The notes: a model not told the origin generated them from the letters alone. A stretch of 64,000 nucleotides of DNA from Pseudomonas sp. (GCA_030699825.1 JAUYKV010000062.1:1-64000), one strand, 5' to 3'. Positions 27,045 to 36,412 are shown, counted from the first letter of the stretch. Program-made: numbers and translations.

Positions 27045-28325
27045 ATGCTTGCCACCAGCCTCGCCATCATCGCTGCGCTACTGCTCGTTACGCTGGTGTT
27101 GCTGCAGCGCCTGCGTCGGGCAAAACAACAGCTGGCACAGCATCGCGCCTTGCTCGACGCCCTCCCCGAGGGGCTGTTGCTGGTGAACCGCGACGGCCGC
27201 ATCGATGCGCATAACGCCGCGGCGGCAAGGCTGCTGGGCCATCCCAGCACAACGCTGCAAGGCACGCCGCTGCAACGCTGGCTGGCGGCGGATGGCAAGC
27301 AGCCGCTGCTGGATGCAAGCCGGGTACCGGCGGCCGCTCACGGCCATGCCGTCGTCCTGACCCAGGCAACATCCGTGCACGACGACCCCGTCGCAGCTGT
27401 CGAACGCTTCAAGCGCAGTCAGTACTTCGCCTGCATCGGTACCTGGGACTGGTCGATCGATAGCGACACCCTGTATTGGTCGGAGGCCATCTACGGCATG
27501 TTCGGTTTCAAGGTCGGCGAAGTCACCCCGAGCTATGAGCTGTTCTGTTCCTGCATCCACCCGGATGACCGCGAGCAGGTGCGGGCCGGGGAGCTGCGCT
27601 GCATTGAAACCGGCCATAACCATGACGAAGAGTATCGGGTGATCTGGCCTGACGGCAGCATCCACTGGCTGCGCGAGACTGGCAACGTGGTCACGGACGC
27701 CAACGGCCGACCGATAAGGATGATGGGCGTCGTGCGCGACATCAGCGAAGAGAAAGCCTCGGTCAGCCAGCTGAAAAAAATCGCCCGGCACGATCCGCTG
27801 ACCGGACTGCCCAATCGCTTGCTGCTTGAAGAGTTTTTAACCCAGGCACTGGCGCGCGCACGCAGCAATGCAACCCGGGTGGCCTTGGTCTTTATCGACC
27901 TCAATGGTTTCAAGCAAATCAACGACAACCACGGCCATGCCGTTGGTGACCAGGTATTGGTCAGCACGGCTCAGCGCTTACTGCAGTCGTTGCGCGAAGC
28001 CGACATGGTGGCGCGGCTGGGCGGCGATGAATTTGTGGTGGTAATCGAGGGCCTGACACGCAGCAAGAGCCCGCACGACGAGGCGCAAATGATCAGCGAG
28101 AAGATTCTGCAGCCACTGTCCCAGCCGCTCAGCCTCGGCAATGCCAGCCATCAGGTCGGCGCCAGCCTGGGCATCGCCCTGTATCCGGAACACGGCCCGA
28201 ACATCGACAGCCTCATCCACATCGCCGACCAGGCGATGTATGCGGCCAAGCGCAGCGGCAACAATCAATATTGTCTGGGCATGGCCACCACTGGCGAACC
28301 AAGCCTGGTCAGCCCGGCCCCGTAG
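27045..28325 (+). CDS. Membrane-anchored diguanylate cyclase with two PAS domains
   Basis: 426 residues: an N-terminal transmembrane helix (LAIIAALLLVTLVLLQ), a PAS domain about 30-100, a second PAS-PAC about 120-240 (IGTWDWSIDSDTLYWSEAIYGMF..., ending in GVVRDISEEK) and a GGDEF domain about 245-415. Active site GGDEF (326-330), with inhibitory-site READ (317-320) five residues upstream. Produces c-di-GMP at the membrane. It is monocistronic. The signal is unknown. Confidence 0.95.
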   Translation: MLATSLAIIAALLLVTLVLLQRLRRAKQQLAQHRALLDALPEGLLLVNRDGRIDAHNAAAARLLGHPSTTLQGTPLQRWLAADGKQPLLDASRVPAAAHGHAVVLTQATSVHDDPVAAVERFKRSQYFACIGTWDWSIDSDTLYWSEAIYGMFGFKVGEVTPSYELFCSCIHPDDREQVRAGELRCIETGHNHDEEYRVIWPDGSIHWLRETGNVVTDANGRPIRMMGVVRDISEEKASVSQLKKIARHDPLTGLPNRLLLEEFLTQALARARSNATRVALVFIDLNGFKQINDNHGHAVGDQVLVSTAQRLLQSLREADMVARLGGDEFVVVIEGLTRSKSPHDEAQMISEKILQPLSQPLSLGNASHQVGASLGIALYPEHGPNIDSLIHIADQAMYAAKRSGNNQYCLGMATTGEPSLVSPAP

Positions 28326-28803
28326 CCGACCAGGCCGGCGCTGATGATTGCACCCGAGCCGCGCCTGAAGCCTGCACCAGCGGTCGTGCGCAACCGGGGC
28401 ATCCTTGGTTCGGTAGCTGTTGATGGTGACGGAAAATCTCCCTGCAGGAACGCCGCCCCGTCTTCGACGGCGCGCTGTCGCGCAGCAAACTGGAGGCTCA
28501 AGGAGCAAGACCGTAGGATAGGTGGGGCCGCCTAGGTCGGGCCGCGTAGGCTAGGCGTCCAGAAATTGACCTGCTGCCAGCAGAATAACCGTGCCGTAAC
28601 CCATCATGGATTTCAGCCACGACAACCGGATACAGGTATAAATCGCTCGATGGGTATCGCTGCGCTCAACGCCATCCTACGGTCCCGGCTCCGACAAGAC
28701 TTCGCACTGGTTTAATTTATATATATAAAACAAAGAGTTATTTCTTGCCTGATGAGAGCGGCAAGGCGCGAACAGCAGGGACGGCCGCAGTAGGCGGTTT
28801 TTT
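28326..28803. other. Gene-free stretch with long repeat
   Basis: Dominated by the second copy of the long GATACCCATC repeat (28530-28745) and by one arm of the GAGGTTGTGAAAA element (about 28776-28816). Nothing coding seen. Confidence 0.7.
28530..28745 (+). repeat. Long dispersed repeat, GATACCCATC family, copy 2
   Basis: Inverted relative to 18030-18265 and similar over about 200 bases, including the AT-rich flank TTTAATTTATATATAT. The shared flank shows that the repeating unit is longer than the palindromic core. Confidence 0.75.
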
Positions 28804-28911
28804 TCACGACCTCTCTGCCGGGCCATAAGCCACGCGGGCCAGCAGCAGGCAAACGATGCCGAGGGCCAGGACGGCCAGGGCGTTATCGAGCGGGGAACCG
28901 ATGATCCACAT
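28804..28911 (-). CDS. 35-residue single-helix membrane peptide
   Basis: ATG 28911 follows GGAGGT by 6 bases. The peptide is MWIIGSPLDNALAVLALGIV then a continued hydrophobic helix and a short basic/acidic tail AYGPAERS. One transmembrane segment, no family recognised. Small membrane peptides of this type often regulate transporters or kinases, but no partner is evident. Confidence 0.55.
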   Translation of the reverse strand: MWIIGSPLDNALAVLALGIVCLLLARVAYGPAERS

Positions 28912-29199
28912 GGTGCGTACCTCCAAACCGGACGGATGTGCACACCACCCTAAGCCCGGCCAGCGCAGACGTCGATCTGTCGCCTTTTCGCACGTAAAGC
29001 TTTGGTACAGGTTAACTCTGGGATGGCCCGTCACTCGGCAGCAGCATCAAGATGCCCGATCAGGGGTAAACCGAACCTGGGCTTCGCGGCCAAAGCCCCT
29101 TTGCACTGTATCGACCGAGCGCCGCTATCGGCGTGATTCCGTCCTGCGCCGGCCCGATGCAGATATAGCGTACGTGCCAGGCGCTTGATGCAGATTGGT

Positions 29200-29424
29200 C
29201 TATCTCTTGTCCTCATCGTCTTTGCTGACCTCGTGGCCAATCACGCCACCCACCACGGCGCCGGCACCGGTGCAGAGCACGCCACCACAGAGCAGGTTGC
29301 CCGCCACACCACCAACGGCGGCCCCTGCGGCAGTGCCCTTCTGTTGATGACTCATGCCGGAGCAGCCGCTCAGCACTATGGTGGAGAGCAGGATGGCGGT
29401 GGAAACAAGCTTGAAAATGTCCAT
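29200..29424 (-). CDS. Glycine-zipper lipoprotein (OsmB-like)
   Basis: 74 residues. Lipobox LSGC after a 19-residue signal, then a glycine zipper (GTAAGAAVGGVAGNLLCGGV...GAGAVVGGVIGHEV) and a charged end KDDEDKR. Resembles OsmB-type osmotically induced outer-membrane lipoproteins. GGAG lies 6 bases before the ATG. Confidence 0.85.
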   Translation of the reverse strand: MDIFKLVSTAILLSTIVLSGCSGMSHQQKGTAAGAAVGGVAGNLLCGGVLCTGAGAVVGGVIGHEVSKDDEDKR

Positions 29425-29670
29425 GGGAGATACTCCAGTGCAGGACCTTATGGAAACCCCTGGCGTTCGATTTGCTCACGCGTGGGCAACGCTGCATTGT
29501 TCCGGGGCTGGCGGCGAGCCGTCTGTACGCCAGCGAGCATAAGGCTCGCAGCGGCGCGACTGAACCGGCTCGGGCACTGGCGCTTGATCGCGCCAGCAAG
29601 CCGATTGCCCATTAACCTGCGCAGGCAGGAGGCGTATGGTGGGATTCACATGCCCCGAGGAGAAGTCGCT

Positions 29671-30036
29671 ATGTTCAAGGTATTGCGCAACGGCGAGAAC
29701 CGCATCGACGTCGAATTTTCCGGCAAGCTCGATAGCGAACAAATGCGCGCCGCTCTGGATGAGCTGAGCCAAACATCCGAGGGCATCGAGCACGGCCTGA
29801 TGCTTTATCGAATCGGCGATTGTGCGCTGCCGACCCTGGGCGCGATGGGCGTCGAGTTGTCGCGTATTCCGCAACTGTTCCGTTTTGTTCGGCGCTTCGA
29901 CCGCATGGCCGTGGTTGCCGACAAGGCATGGGTGAGGAAAGCCAGCGAGTTCGAGGGCGCGCTGATCCCGGGCCTGCAGATCAAGGCATTCGACCTGGGC
30001 CAGGAGGCGGAAGCCGAAGCCTGGCTGCAGCGTTAG
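29671..30036 (+). CDS. SpoIIAA-like STAS-type protein
   Basis: 121 residues starting MFKVLRNGENRIDVEFSG, the typical beginning of the SpoIIAA-like (DUF3478) family; the middle shows RRFDRMAVVADKAWVRKAS and the end GLQIKAFDLGQEAEAEAWL. The ATG at 29671 is preceded by GAGGAGAAG. Related proteins bind lipids or act as anti-anti-sigma-like modules, but most are uncharacterised. Confidence 0.88.
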   Translation: MFKVLRNGENRIDVEFSGKLDSEQMRAALDELSQTSEGIEHGLMLYRIGDCALPTLGAMGVELSRIPQLFRFVRRFDRMAVVADKAWVRKASEFEGALIPGLQIKAFDLGQEAEAEAWLQR

Positions 30037-30306
30037 CAGCACCAGAAGCAAAGGCTGGAAGACCAAGCAGCGCTGCGACCCTGCACAAGACCCGCCCTGC
30101 CCCACTCGCTTCGGCGACCGGCCAGCAGGCGAATCAGCGCATGCCGGGCCAGGCTCTCAAGATTGATCGACGGCAAGTCGTTGCCAGCGCCGCTGCGGCT
30201 GTGCGCGACAACGGCGATCAGCCGTATCGCTTAGCCGTGCAGGCGCAGCTCGGCCTGCAACGGGGCCGCAGGGATGGCATCCAGCTTGACGGCGCCCGCT
30301 GCGGCA

Positions 30307-30834
30307 TCAACGTGCGCGCATGTGCCGAAGCAGGTCGGCACTCGGCTCACCGGACCTGAGCAATCCGTGATCGCTCTCGTAACTGTGGATAGCCGTGTAG
30401 ATCTCGTCCGTGAGCTGGTCAGACGGACGTCCCACGCGGTAGCCGAGACTGCGCAGCTCTTGCTGGATATCGGCGACATGCTGTGGCGCGGGATCCTGGC
30501 GGAGGATCGGGGCACGCAGATGGGTCAGCAGGGTCGAACTGACGTTGCCGTCGTCGAGCAGGCCATGCGAGCGCTGATAGGCCAGGATTGCCGCACGCGT
30601 GCGGGCGCCCATCAAACCATCTGCCAATCCGGCGCTGTAACCGCGATGGTTCAGTTCGCGCTGGACTTCCAGCACGCTACTGGAGGAGGTCTCGGCAAGT
30701 TGCACCTGCGGTTCTATGGTGTACAACCATTTCCCTTCCCCGGATTGTGCGAGCGTCAGACCAGAGAAGCCCAAACACATGAAAAAACCGCCCAGCAACG
30801 CGGTGTACAGCCCACAACTGCGCAAATCGAACAT
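30307..30834 (-). CDS. Exported protein with two peptidoglycan-binding repeats
   Basis: 175 residues: a signal peptide (LLGGFFMCLGFSGLTLAQS), then two PG_binding_1-like modules, VLEVQRELNHRGYSAGLADG (about 55-110) and VADIQQELRSLGYRVGRPSD (about 120-170). No catalytic domain is attached, so it may bind peptidoglycan as a structural or targeting protein. The second module is degenerate. Confidence 0.8.
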   Translation of the reverse strand: MFDLRSCGLYTALLGGFFMCLGFSGLTLAQSGEGKWLYTIEPQVQLAETSSSSVLEVQRELNHRGYSAGLADGLMGARTRAAILAYQRSHGLLDDGNVSSTLLTHLRAPILRQDPAPQHVADIQQELRSLGYRVGRPSDQLTDEIYTAIHSYESDHGLLRSGEPSADLLRHMRAR

Positions 30835-31568
30835 GCGGCGGCCCTCGTCAATGGAGAATTAGTCAGGTGCGTTTTTGCACCATCATTCGGGACTGCCAAT
30901 GCCAACAGCAGTGCATCGTGCACTGATACAGGGTGCGGCAAGGGCGCAAAACTCTACGAGCGGCGTAAGTACGGATGGTTGTCCAGCGGATGGCTGGTGT
31001 CACAACTGCATTGAAATGTCGGTTAAGTTTCGAATGTTGCAAGCGGACGCTATCGGCGCAACCTGCTGTGATGCCTTGGAGTAGCGCCGCCCCGTAGGCT
31101 GGGTTAGCCACCTGCGTTGCATTGTGCGTAGTGTGCAGTTTTGCGACGGCATAACCCGGCATGGGCAAGGCGCTCGTGGCCGCTGCGCTGGGTTACGCGG
31201 CGCTCGGCAAACGCATCATTGGCAAGCACGCCGTCTGCGCCGCTAACCCCACCTGCTGCCTGCCTACTGTTCAGCGGATGGCGAGTCAGCAGATGACGAA
31301 CCTTGGATAGCGCCCCATATCGTTCATGCTGCTAAATGCCCTTGGCATTCCAGGATACAAGTAATCATACGGACGAGAGACGCCCCCATCTGTTCGGCAG
31401 CACACATAGATCGCGCTACATACCTGTCGGGTTCGCAGACGTTGCTGGCAGTCCATTGACCGCCGCGGCTGGCGCCGGCTGCGCGAACCTGGCGAGCCTG
31501 TCGCGCGTCCCGACTCGAACCCTGGACCCGGTGGATTTTTTGCTCGATGCCTCGCCGGTTGTCAGGGT
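30835..31568. other. 734-base gene-free stretch
   Basis: No frame with coding character on either strand. One repeat of the form GGCTGGGTTA..TAACCC and CGCTGGGTTACGCGGCG occupies about 31095-31200. The rest shows nothing I can name; it could hold decayed coding sequence. Confidence 0.5.
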
Positions 31569-32477
31569 CTAACGCGGCGTGCCGAACACCTGGGTCCAGT
31601 AGATGAGCGCATCGCTCTCGGGATTCACCGCGTAGGCGGCCCCCATCTCGGTGAAGTGCGGGTTCATGATGTTGGGGCAGTGGGTGGGGCTGGCCAGCCA
31701 GCCGACTACCGCCTGTTTCGCGCTGCCCTGGCCGGCGGCGAGGTTTTCGCCGATGCGCCGCCAGCGGTAGCCGGCATGCTGGGCGCGCACCCCCGCATCG
31801 CTGCCGCCTTTGTCGGTATGGCTGAAGTAATTGCGCGCGGCCATGTCGCGGCTGTGCGCCAGTGCGGAGCGGGCGAGTCGCGCATTCCAGGTTAGCGGCG
31901 CTGCCGCCGCAAACGCCTGGCCGCCGCAGTTTCTGGGGATGGCGCGAGCCTGGTTGACCTGTTGCAGGATCGCCCGCCCCGCCTGCTGCCAGTCGCCCAG
32001 GCTTGGGGATAGCAGAGGTTGTGCGAGTATCAGCTGCCAGGTCTTGCCCCTGCGCAAAACGCCGATCTCGCTGTAGTGCGGATCCAGCAAGGGGCCGCAG
32101 TAGCGTTGTTTGAGCGCAGACATCACGGCATTGACGTTGGTGGACCCCGCCAGGCTAATCACCTGCACCCTGGCGGCCTGATAACCGGCCCGTTTCAGTT
32201 CGCGCTGCAATTGCACTTCGGAAGCCACCAGCACCCGCGCCAACCTGCCGTCCGCCGCCAGCGCGCCCAGTGACGGTGCTTGCCGGCCGTCGCAGAGTGG
32301 CGAGGCCTGGCGATACAGGTTGATCAGTTTCAGCAGGGTTCGTGCCTCAGAGGCCTGCGCCGCAGGGACGAACAGCAAAGCGACCAACAGCAGGACAATT
32401 ACCCGCAGAAGGCTGAGCCCGGGGAGGCGCCGGGGCTCGGACAAGGATTTTCGTATCGCGGCCATGGCTTCTGTCAT
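31569..32477 (-). CDS. Exported CAP-domain protein (SCP/PR1 superfamily)
   Basis: 302 residues with a signal sequence (LLRVIVLLLVALLFVPAAQA). The N-terminal half is not recognised; the C-terminal CAP domain shows HSRDMAARNYFSHT, GENLAAGQGSAKQAVVGWL and HCPNIMNPHFTEMGAAYA, the conserved CAP pattern. Bacterial CAP proteins are secreted and bind small ligands or metals; function here is unknown. The start ATG 32477 is chosen by signal peptide position, although 32465 is also possible. Divergent from the LapA-like adhesin gene. Confidence 0.88.
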   Translation of the reverse strand: MTEAMAAIRKSLSEPRRLPGLSLLRVIVLLLVALLFVPAAQASEARTLLKLINLYRQASPLCDGRQAPSLGALAADGRLARVLVASEVQLQRELKRAGYQAARVQVISLAGSTNVNAVMSALKQRYCGPLLDPHYSEIGVLRRGKTWQLILAQPLLSPSLGDWQQAGRAILQQVNQARAIPRNCGGQAFAAAAPLTWNARLARSALAHSRDMAARNYFSHTDKGGSDAGVRAQHAGYRWRRIGENLAAGQGSAKQAVVGWLASPTHCPNIMNPHFTEMGAAYAVNPESDALIYWTQVFGTPR

Positions 32478-32837
32478 CACGTTGCGTGTATGCCTGCTGC
32501 TCGCCCTGAACAAGCCAAGTGTAGACAACGCGACTGGCACAAAGGCCTGACCCGGCCGGGATAATTGCGCGAAAAAACGCGCGCCAGCCTGCGCCCGGCG
32601 GCGCCGCGGGCAGGCAGCCAAACGCGCGGCCAAGCGCAATATCGATAGCCCTCCAACGGTTATAAATGAACGTTTCTTGAAAATTTTCTAAACCAATTGG
32701 TCAATTTGCTTGCCCAACAAGCAGTTCGCATTGCCCAGGCACTACCGCTCGGAGCGGGTCTGTCTATTGCGCAGGGCTGAAAGGCTCGCGCGATTTCCAC
32801 CCCCGACATGGGTATGACGGTTTCAAGGAGAGAAGGC
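32478..32837. other. Divergent promoter region of CAP-protein and adhesin genes
   Basis: AT-rich between 32650 and 32720. Contains ACCAATTGGT (32692-32701), a perfect palindrome, and AACG-N11-CGTT around 32655-32673. These could be regulator sites for the adhesin. No gene seen. Confidence 0.45.
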
Positions 32838-35048
32838 ATGAGCCTATCCATAGGTGTGGTACGACAGGTTATCGGTGAGGTTTCGGTAGTCGGTAACGAC
32901 GGCGTCCAGCGCCGTCTGGCTGAAGGCGATCGGGTGTTTCTCGGTGACCAGCTGGTTTCCGGGAGTGATGGCTCGGTGGCGATCACTCTCGACCAGGGCG
33001 GCGAATTGACCATGGGCCGCACCAGCAGTCTGCTGCTCAGCCCGGCATTGCTCGCCGGCGATGTTGCCATCGAACCCGTGGATCCGCTGACCAGCAACGC
33101 GCAGCTGCGCGAAATCGAGGAACTGCAGCGCGCCATCGAGGCGGGTGAAGACCCCAGCACAACTACCGAAGCCCCGGCGGCAGGCGCTCAGGCAGGCAGC
33201 GGCGCTAGTGGCAACGGTGGTCACTCGTTCGTCCTGTTGCAGGAGACGGCCGGCCAGTTGGAGGCGCAAGTCGGTTTCGACACCGGGCCGCTGGCGTTTG
33301 CCAACCTTGATATCGACTTGCACAACCTACTGCCGGCCGCCGAATCGGACGAGCCGATTGTGCCCGGCGAACCAGTCGTGCCCGTCGATCCGGTTGATCC
33401 GGTTGATCCGAGCGTGCCGCCAGTGCCTCCGGTCGCTGAACCGCCCGTGCTGGTGGTCGGTAGCAACGCCGACGATGTACCGGGCACGACTACTCCCCAT
33501 CTGCAGCCAAACCCGCTGAACTCGGCCCCTGCCGGTATGCTCGAGGGCGGCTCAGGCAACGATGTGCTGATCGGTGATGGCGGCGGCACGCAGAGCCTGA
33601 CCCTGCCCGGCAAGAACTACAACATCGCCCTGCTGGTGGACACCTCGGGCAGCATGGGCCGCGACTCGGGCTCGGGTGTGTCGCGCATCCAGCTGACCAA
33701 GGATGCCTTGAGCCATCTGGCCAACCAGCTCAAGAGTCATGATGGTGTGATCAACGTGCAACTGCTGCCGTTCAACAGTGATGTCGGCGCGGTCACTACG
33801 CTCTACGGTCTGAATACGGCCAACATCGGCATCCTGCTGGCCGCCATCGACGCCCTGAGCCTGACCGGGCACACCAATTACGAGGCGGCCATGACTGAGG
33901 CCAGCCAGTGGTTCAACCAGCAGATCATCGGCGCCGGCGCAGACAGTGCCGGCAATTTCGAACAACTGGCCTTCCTGCTCTCCGACGGACAGCCCACCAT
34001 GTACCTGGATGAACAGGGCAATCCGGTGTTCGACACGGCCAACATCACCAATTTCCGTGACATCGACGAAGCCCTGCAGGCCGGTAGCGGCCTGTTGCAC
34101 GAAGGCATTGGCGGTGAGCAGATCCAACTGCACAGCATCAGTATCGGCTCGGCCAGTACCTCGGCGGTGCTGGACCTTTTCGACAATACCGCGCCGAACG
34201 GCACGAGTTCGGTGAACCTGCCCGATGGCACGGTAGTGACCGCCCCGGCCGGCAGCTCGCAGATCGTCCACAGCGCCGAAGAGCTGCAGGCCTTGCTCAC
34301 TAGCGGCTCGACCAGTGCTGGCGCGCTAGCGCTGGGCGATGATCAGCTGTCCGGCGGTGCGGGTGACGACATTCTGTTCGGCGATAGTTTGAACACCGAC
34401 TTTCTCGCCTGGCCCGGGCACCCTGCCGGCAGTCACGACGGCCAGGGTTATCAGGCACTGCTCGACTACCTGCAAGCCGGCAATGACGGCGCCGCACCGA
34501 GCCTGACCCAGGTGCGCGAATTTGTTGTCGATCAGGCCTTCGCCCTGAGCCTGACCAGCGTCCCAGGTGGCGGCAGCGATCTGCTCAACGGCGGCGACGG
34601 CAACGACATCCTGTTCGGCCAGGGCGGCAACGACAGGCTCATCGGTGGGCAAGGTGACGACCTCCTGCTTGGCGGCAGCGGCCAGGATGTCTTTGTCTGG
34701 AATGCCGGCGAGCAGGGCCACGACCGCATCCTCGACTTCACCGTGGGCGGCCCCGAGGGCGATGCCCTGAATCTGCATGACCTGCTGGGCACAGAGGAAT
34801 CCGGCGTGCTGGCCGATTACCTGAATTTCTCCGTGCTCGGTAGCGGCGGATCAGTCAGCACCCTGATCTCGATCAGCGCCGACGCCGGTGGCCCGCCGAG
34901 CCAGATGATCGAGCTGTCCGGCGTCGACCTGGCCGCGCACTACGAGATCACTACCGGCCCGGGCGGCATGATCAGCAGCGGCGTGGATACCACGCGAATG
35001 ATCGACGGTTTGTTCGGTGACAACGTCCTGCGCCTGGATACGGTCTGA
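32838..35048 (+). CDS. Small LapA-like surface adhesin with VWA and RTX domains
   Basis: 736 residues; ATG 32838 follows AAGGAGAGAAGG. The N-terminus (about 1-100, VVRQVIGEVSVVGNDG...) is a LapA-type retention module, followed by PAAG at 113-116, where LapG would cut by analogy with the TAAG site near residue 107 of P. fluorescens LapA. Then a Val/Asp/Pro repeat linker (VDPVDPVDP), GGSGNDVLIGDGG, a von Willebrand A domain with the metal site D268-TSGS, RTX calcium repeats (GGAGDDILFGD, GGDGNDILFGQGGNDRLIGG) and a type I secretion C-terminus (QDVFVWNAGEQGHDRILDF). It lacks the long Ig-like repeats of LapA. Its own exporter and LapD/LapG genes are not in the window. Confidence 0.9.
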   Translation: MSLSIGVVRQVIGEVSVVGNDGVQRRLAEGDRVFLGDQLVSGSDGSVAITLDQGGELTMGRTSSLLLSPALLAGDVAIEPVDPLTSNAQLREIEELQRAIEAGEDPSTTTEAPAAGAQAGSGASGNGGHSFVLLQETAGQLEAQVGFDTGPLAFANLDIDLHNLLPAAESDEPIVPGEPVVPVDPVDPVDPSVPPVPPVAEPPVLVVGSNADDVPGTTTPHLQPNPLNSAPAGMLEGGSGNDVLIGDGGGTQSLTLPGKNYNIALLVDTSGSMGRDSGSGVSRIQLTKDALSHLANQLKSHDGVINVQLLPFNSDVGAVTTLYGLNTANIGILLAAIDALSLTGHTNYEAAMTEASQWFNQQIIGAGADSAGNFEQLAFLLSDGQPTMYLDEQGNPVFDTANITNFRDIDEALQAGSGLLHEGIGGEQIQLHSISIGSASTSAVLDLFDNTAPNGTSSVNLPDGTVVTAPAGSSQIVHSAEELQALLTSGSTSAGALALGDDQLSGGAGDDILFGDSLNTDFLAWPGHPAGSHDGQGYQALLDYLQAGNDGAAPSLTQVREFVVDQAFALSLTSVPGGGSDLLNGGDGNDILFGQGGNDRLIGGQGDDLLLGGSGQDVFVWNAGEQGHDRILDFTVGGPEGDALNLHDLLGTEESGVLADYLNFSVLGSGGSVSTLISISADAGGPPSQMIELSGVDLAAHYEITTGPGGMISSGVDTTRMIDGLFGDNVLRLDTV

Positions 35049-35154
35049 AGACGCACACTGACACAGCCGCTCAGCGAATCGAGCGGCGTCCTTACTTTGC
35101 CCATGCAAGGTCGTCCATGCATAGGCAGGATAGGCGCCCTGCGCCGTCCCCGGC

Positions 35155-35493
35155 TTAACCCAACTGATCGACCATGACCGCGTTGGTATAAACCAGACTG
35201 CCGTCACTCGCCCGATGCCCGACCAAATGGAATTGGCCGCGCTCGTCCGCATCCAGATACACGCGCCACTGGATATCAGCCAACGGACCGCATTCATCCG
35301 GCGTACTCAACGCCATCGTGGTGACATCGGCATCGACCATGATTTCTGGCTCACGGGTCTTCTGCAGGCGCTCTTCGGCCCGCTCCAGGCGCAAATGCTC
35401 GGGTTCGCTGACATGAAACTGGAATTGGCCCATCGACGTGGACGTTGCGGCGCCGCGGGCTTTGCACCAGCCCTCAATAGTCAAGGTGTTCAT
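35155..35493 (-). CDS. Conserved-looking protein of unknown function
   Basis: 112 residues; the start at 35493 has a perfect AGGAGG 8 bases upstream. No signal peptide or membrane segment. The sequence is mixed alpha/beta with a C-terminal RVYLDADERGQFHLVGHR pattern that suggests a small beta-barrel. I do not recognise the family. Its stop lies 106 bases past the adhesin stop, convergent. Confidence 0.65.
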   Translation of the reverse strand: MNTLTIEGWCKARGAATSTSMGQFQFHVSEPEHLRLERAEERLQKTREPEIMVDADVTTMALSTPDECGPLADIQWRVYLDADERGQFHLVGHRASDGSLVYTNAVMVDQLG

Positions 35494-35715
35494 GGCAAGA
35501 CCTCCTGAAGTGGCTGTCTGGGAGTCGTCACGCCCTCTCATTAGATTTTTAGACAACCGGGAAGGGAGCTTTGATCCGTTGCCAGCAGGCCGGGGCGAAG
35601 GCTGCAGAGCAATGATCGAGACGGCAGCCGTATCCGCCACTAGGGTTGCCCGGCGTTTGAATACCGCAGTGATTGCGGTAGTCTTTGCAGCTTATTTGAA
35701 AAGGAGTCATCCCCC

Positions 35716-35997
35716 ATGGCCAAAGCCACTGCCCGTCACATCCTGGTTGCATCCGAAGTCAAGTGCCTCGAACTGAAAGCCGCTATCGAAGGCGGTGCCG
35801 ACTTCGCCCAGGTCGCCAAAGACAACTCCACCTGCCCGTCCAGCCGCAGCGGCGGCGACCTCGGTTCGTTCGGCCCGGGCCAGATGGTCAAGGAATTCGA
35901 CACCGTGGTGTTCAGCGCCCCGATCAATGTCGTGCAAGGCCCGGTGAAAACCCAGTTCGGCTACCACCTGCTGGAAGTCACCAGCCGCCAGGACTGA
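35716..35997 (+). CDS. ppiC: Parvulin-type peptidyl-prolyl isomerase C
   Basis: 93 residues, a stand-alone parvulin: ARHILVASE at the start, GGADFAQVAKDNSTCPSS, GGDLGSFGPGQMVKEFD and the end VKTQFGYHLLEVTSR are the conserved rotamase positions. Cytosolic, no signal peptide. AAAAGGAG precedes the ATG. Followed by a perfect palindrome that may end transcription. Confidence 0.96.
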   Translation: MAKATARHILVASEVKCLELKAAIEGGADFAQVAKDNSTCPSSRSGGDLGSFGPGQMVKEFDTVVFSAPINVVQGPVKTQFGYHLLEVTSRQD

Positions 35998-36004
35998 CTG
36001 TCTG

Positions 36005-36035
36005 GATCGTACCTGTGCCAGGCACAGGTACGATC
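36005..36035. terminator. Perfect 15-bp inverted repeat after ppiC
   Basis: GATCGTACCTGTGCC and GGCACAGGTACGATC are exact reverse complements around a single A. As RNA it gives a very stable hairpin 7 bases after the ppiC stop; there is no T-run, so it could be a processing or stability element, or an operator. Confidence 0.5.
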
Positions 36036-36200
36036 AACGCCCTCCCCGCTGCAGAGTCCTATTGCAGGTTGGCGCCGAGGAGCGAAGCCCAACGACATCA
36101 ACCTGTCGGGCTTGCTGAACTCATCGACTGTAAACATATCGAGTGCCGTCGCCAGAGCGACTCCAAGTGTTCGCAAGGCGCAGCTGCTCGGAGCATAGTG

Positions 36201-36309
36201 CGGTCCGGTCGGCGATGCGTTCGGAGGCAGGGCGACCCGCCGGCTTCTGTGCCGTGCCGGTGAACCCATGGTGCACTGCCTGCGGCGAGTGACACCCTAC
36301 GGATTGCGG
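36201..36309 (+). repeat. Dispersed about-100-bp repeat, copy 4
   Basis: Contains GGTGCACTGCCTGCGGCGAG and ends ACACCCTACGGATTGCGG. A fifth, truncated copy follows at 36337-36398 (starts GTAGGGCGGCCTCGGAGCG). Confidence 0.75.
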
Positions 36310-36412
36310 ATTACCCCAGATCGGGGGCTACAAATCGTAGGGCGGCCTCGGAGCGAAGCGACAGCCCGCCAGCTTGGTACCGCGCAGATCAATCACGAAT
36401 CGCAGATTGCCG

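Larger units (their letters stand above)
35998..36412. other. Gene-free stretch with palindrome and repeats
   Basis: Begins with the 31-base palindrome at 36005-36035, then two copies of the about-100-bp dispersed repeat (36201-36309 and 36337-36398, the second truncated). No coding frame supported. Confidence 0.7.

Noticed and set aside
31330..31560. tRNA-like segment (CGACTCGAACCCTGGACCC) as a possible attachment site
   Set aside because: Only the T-arm-like string is present; no acceptor, D or anticodon arms can be folded around it.
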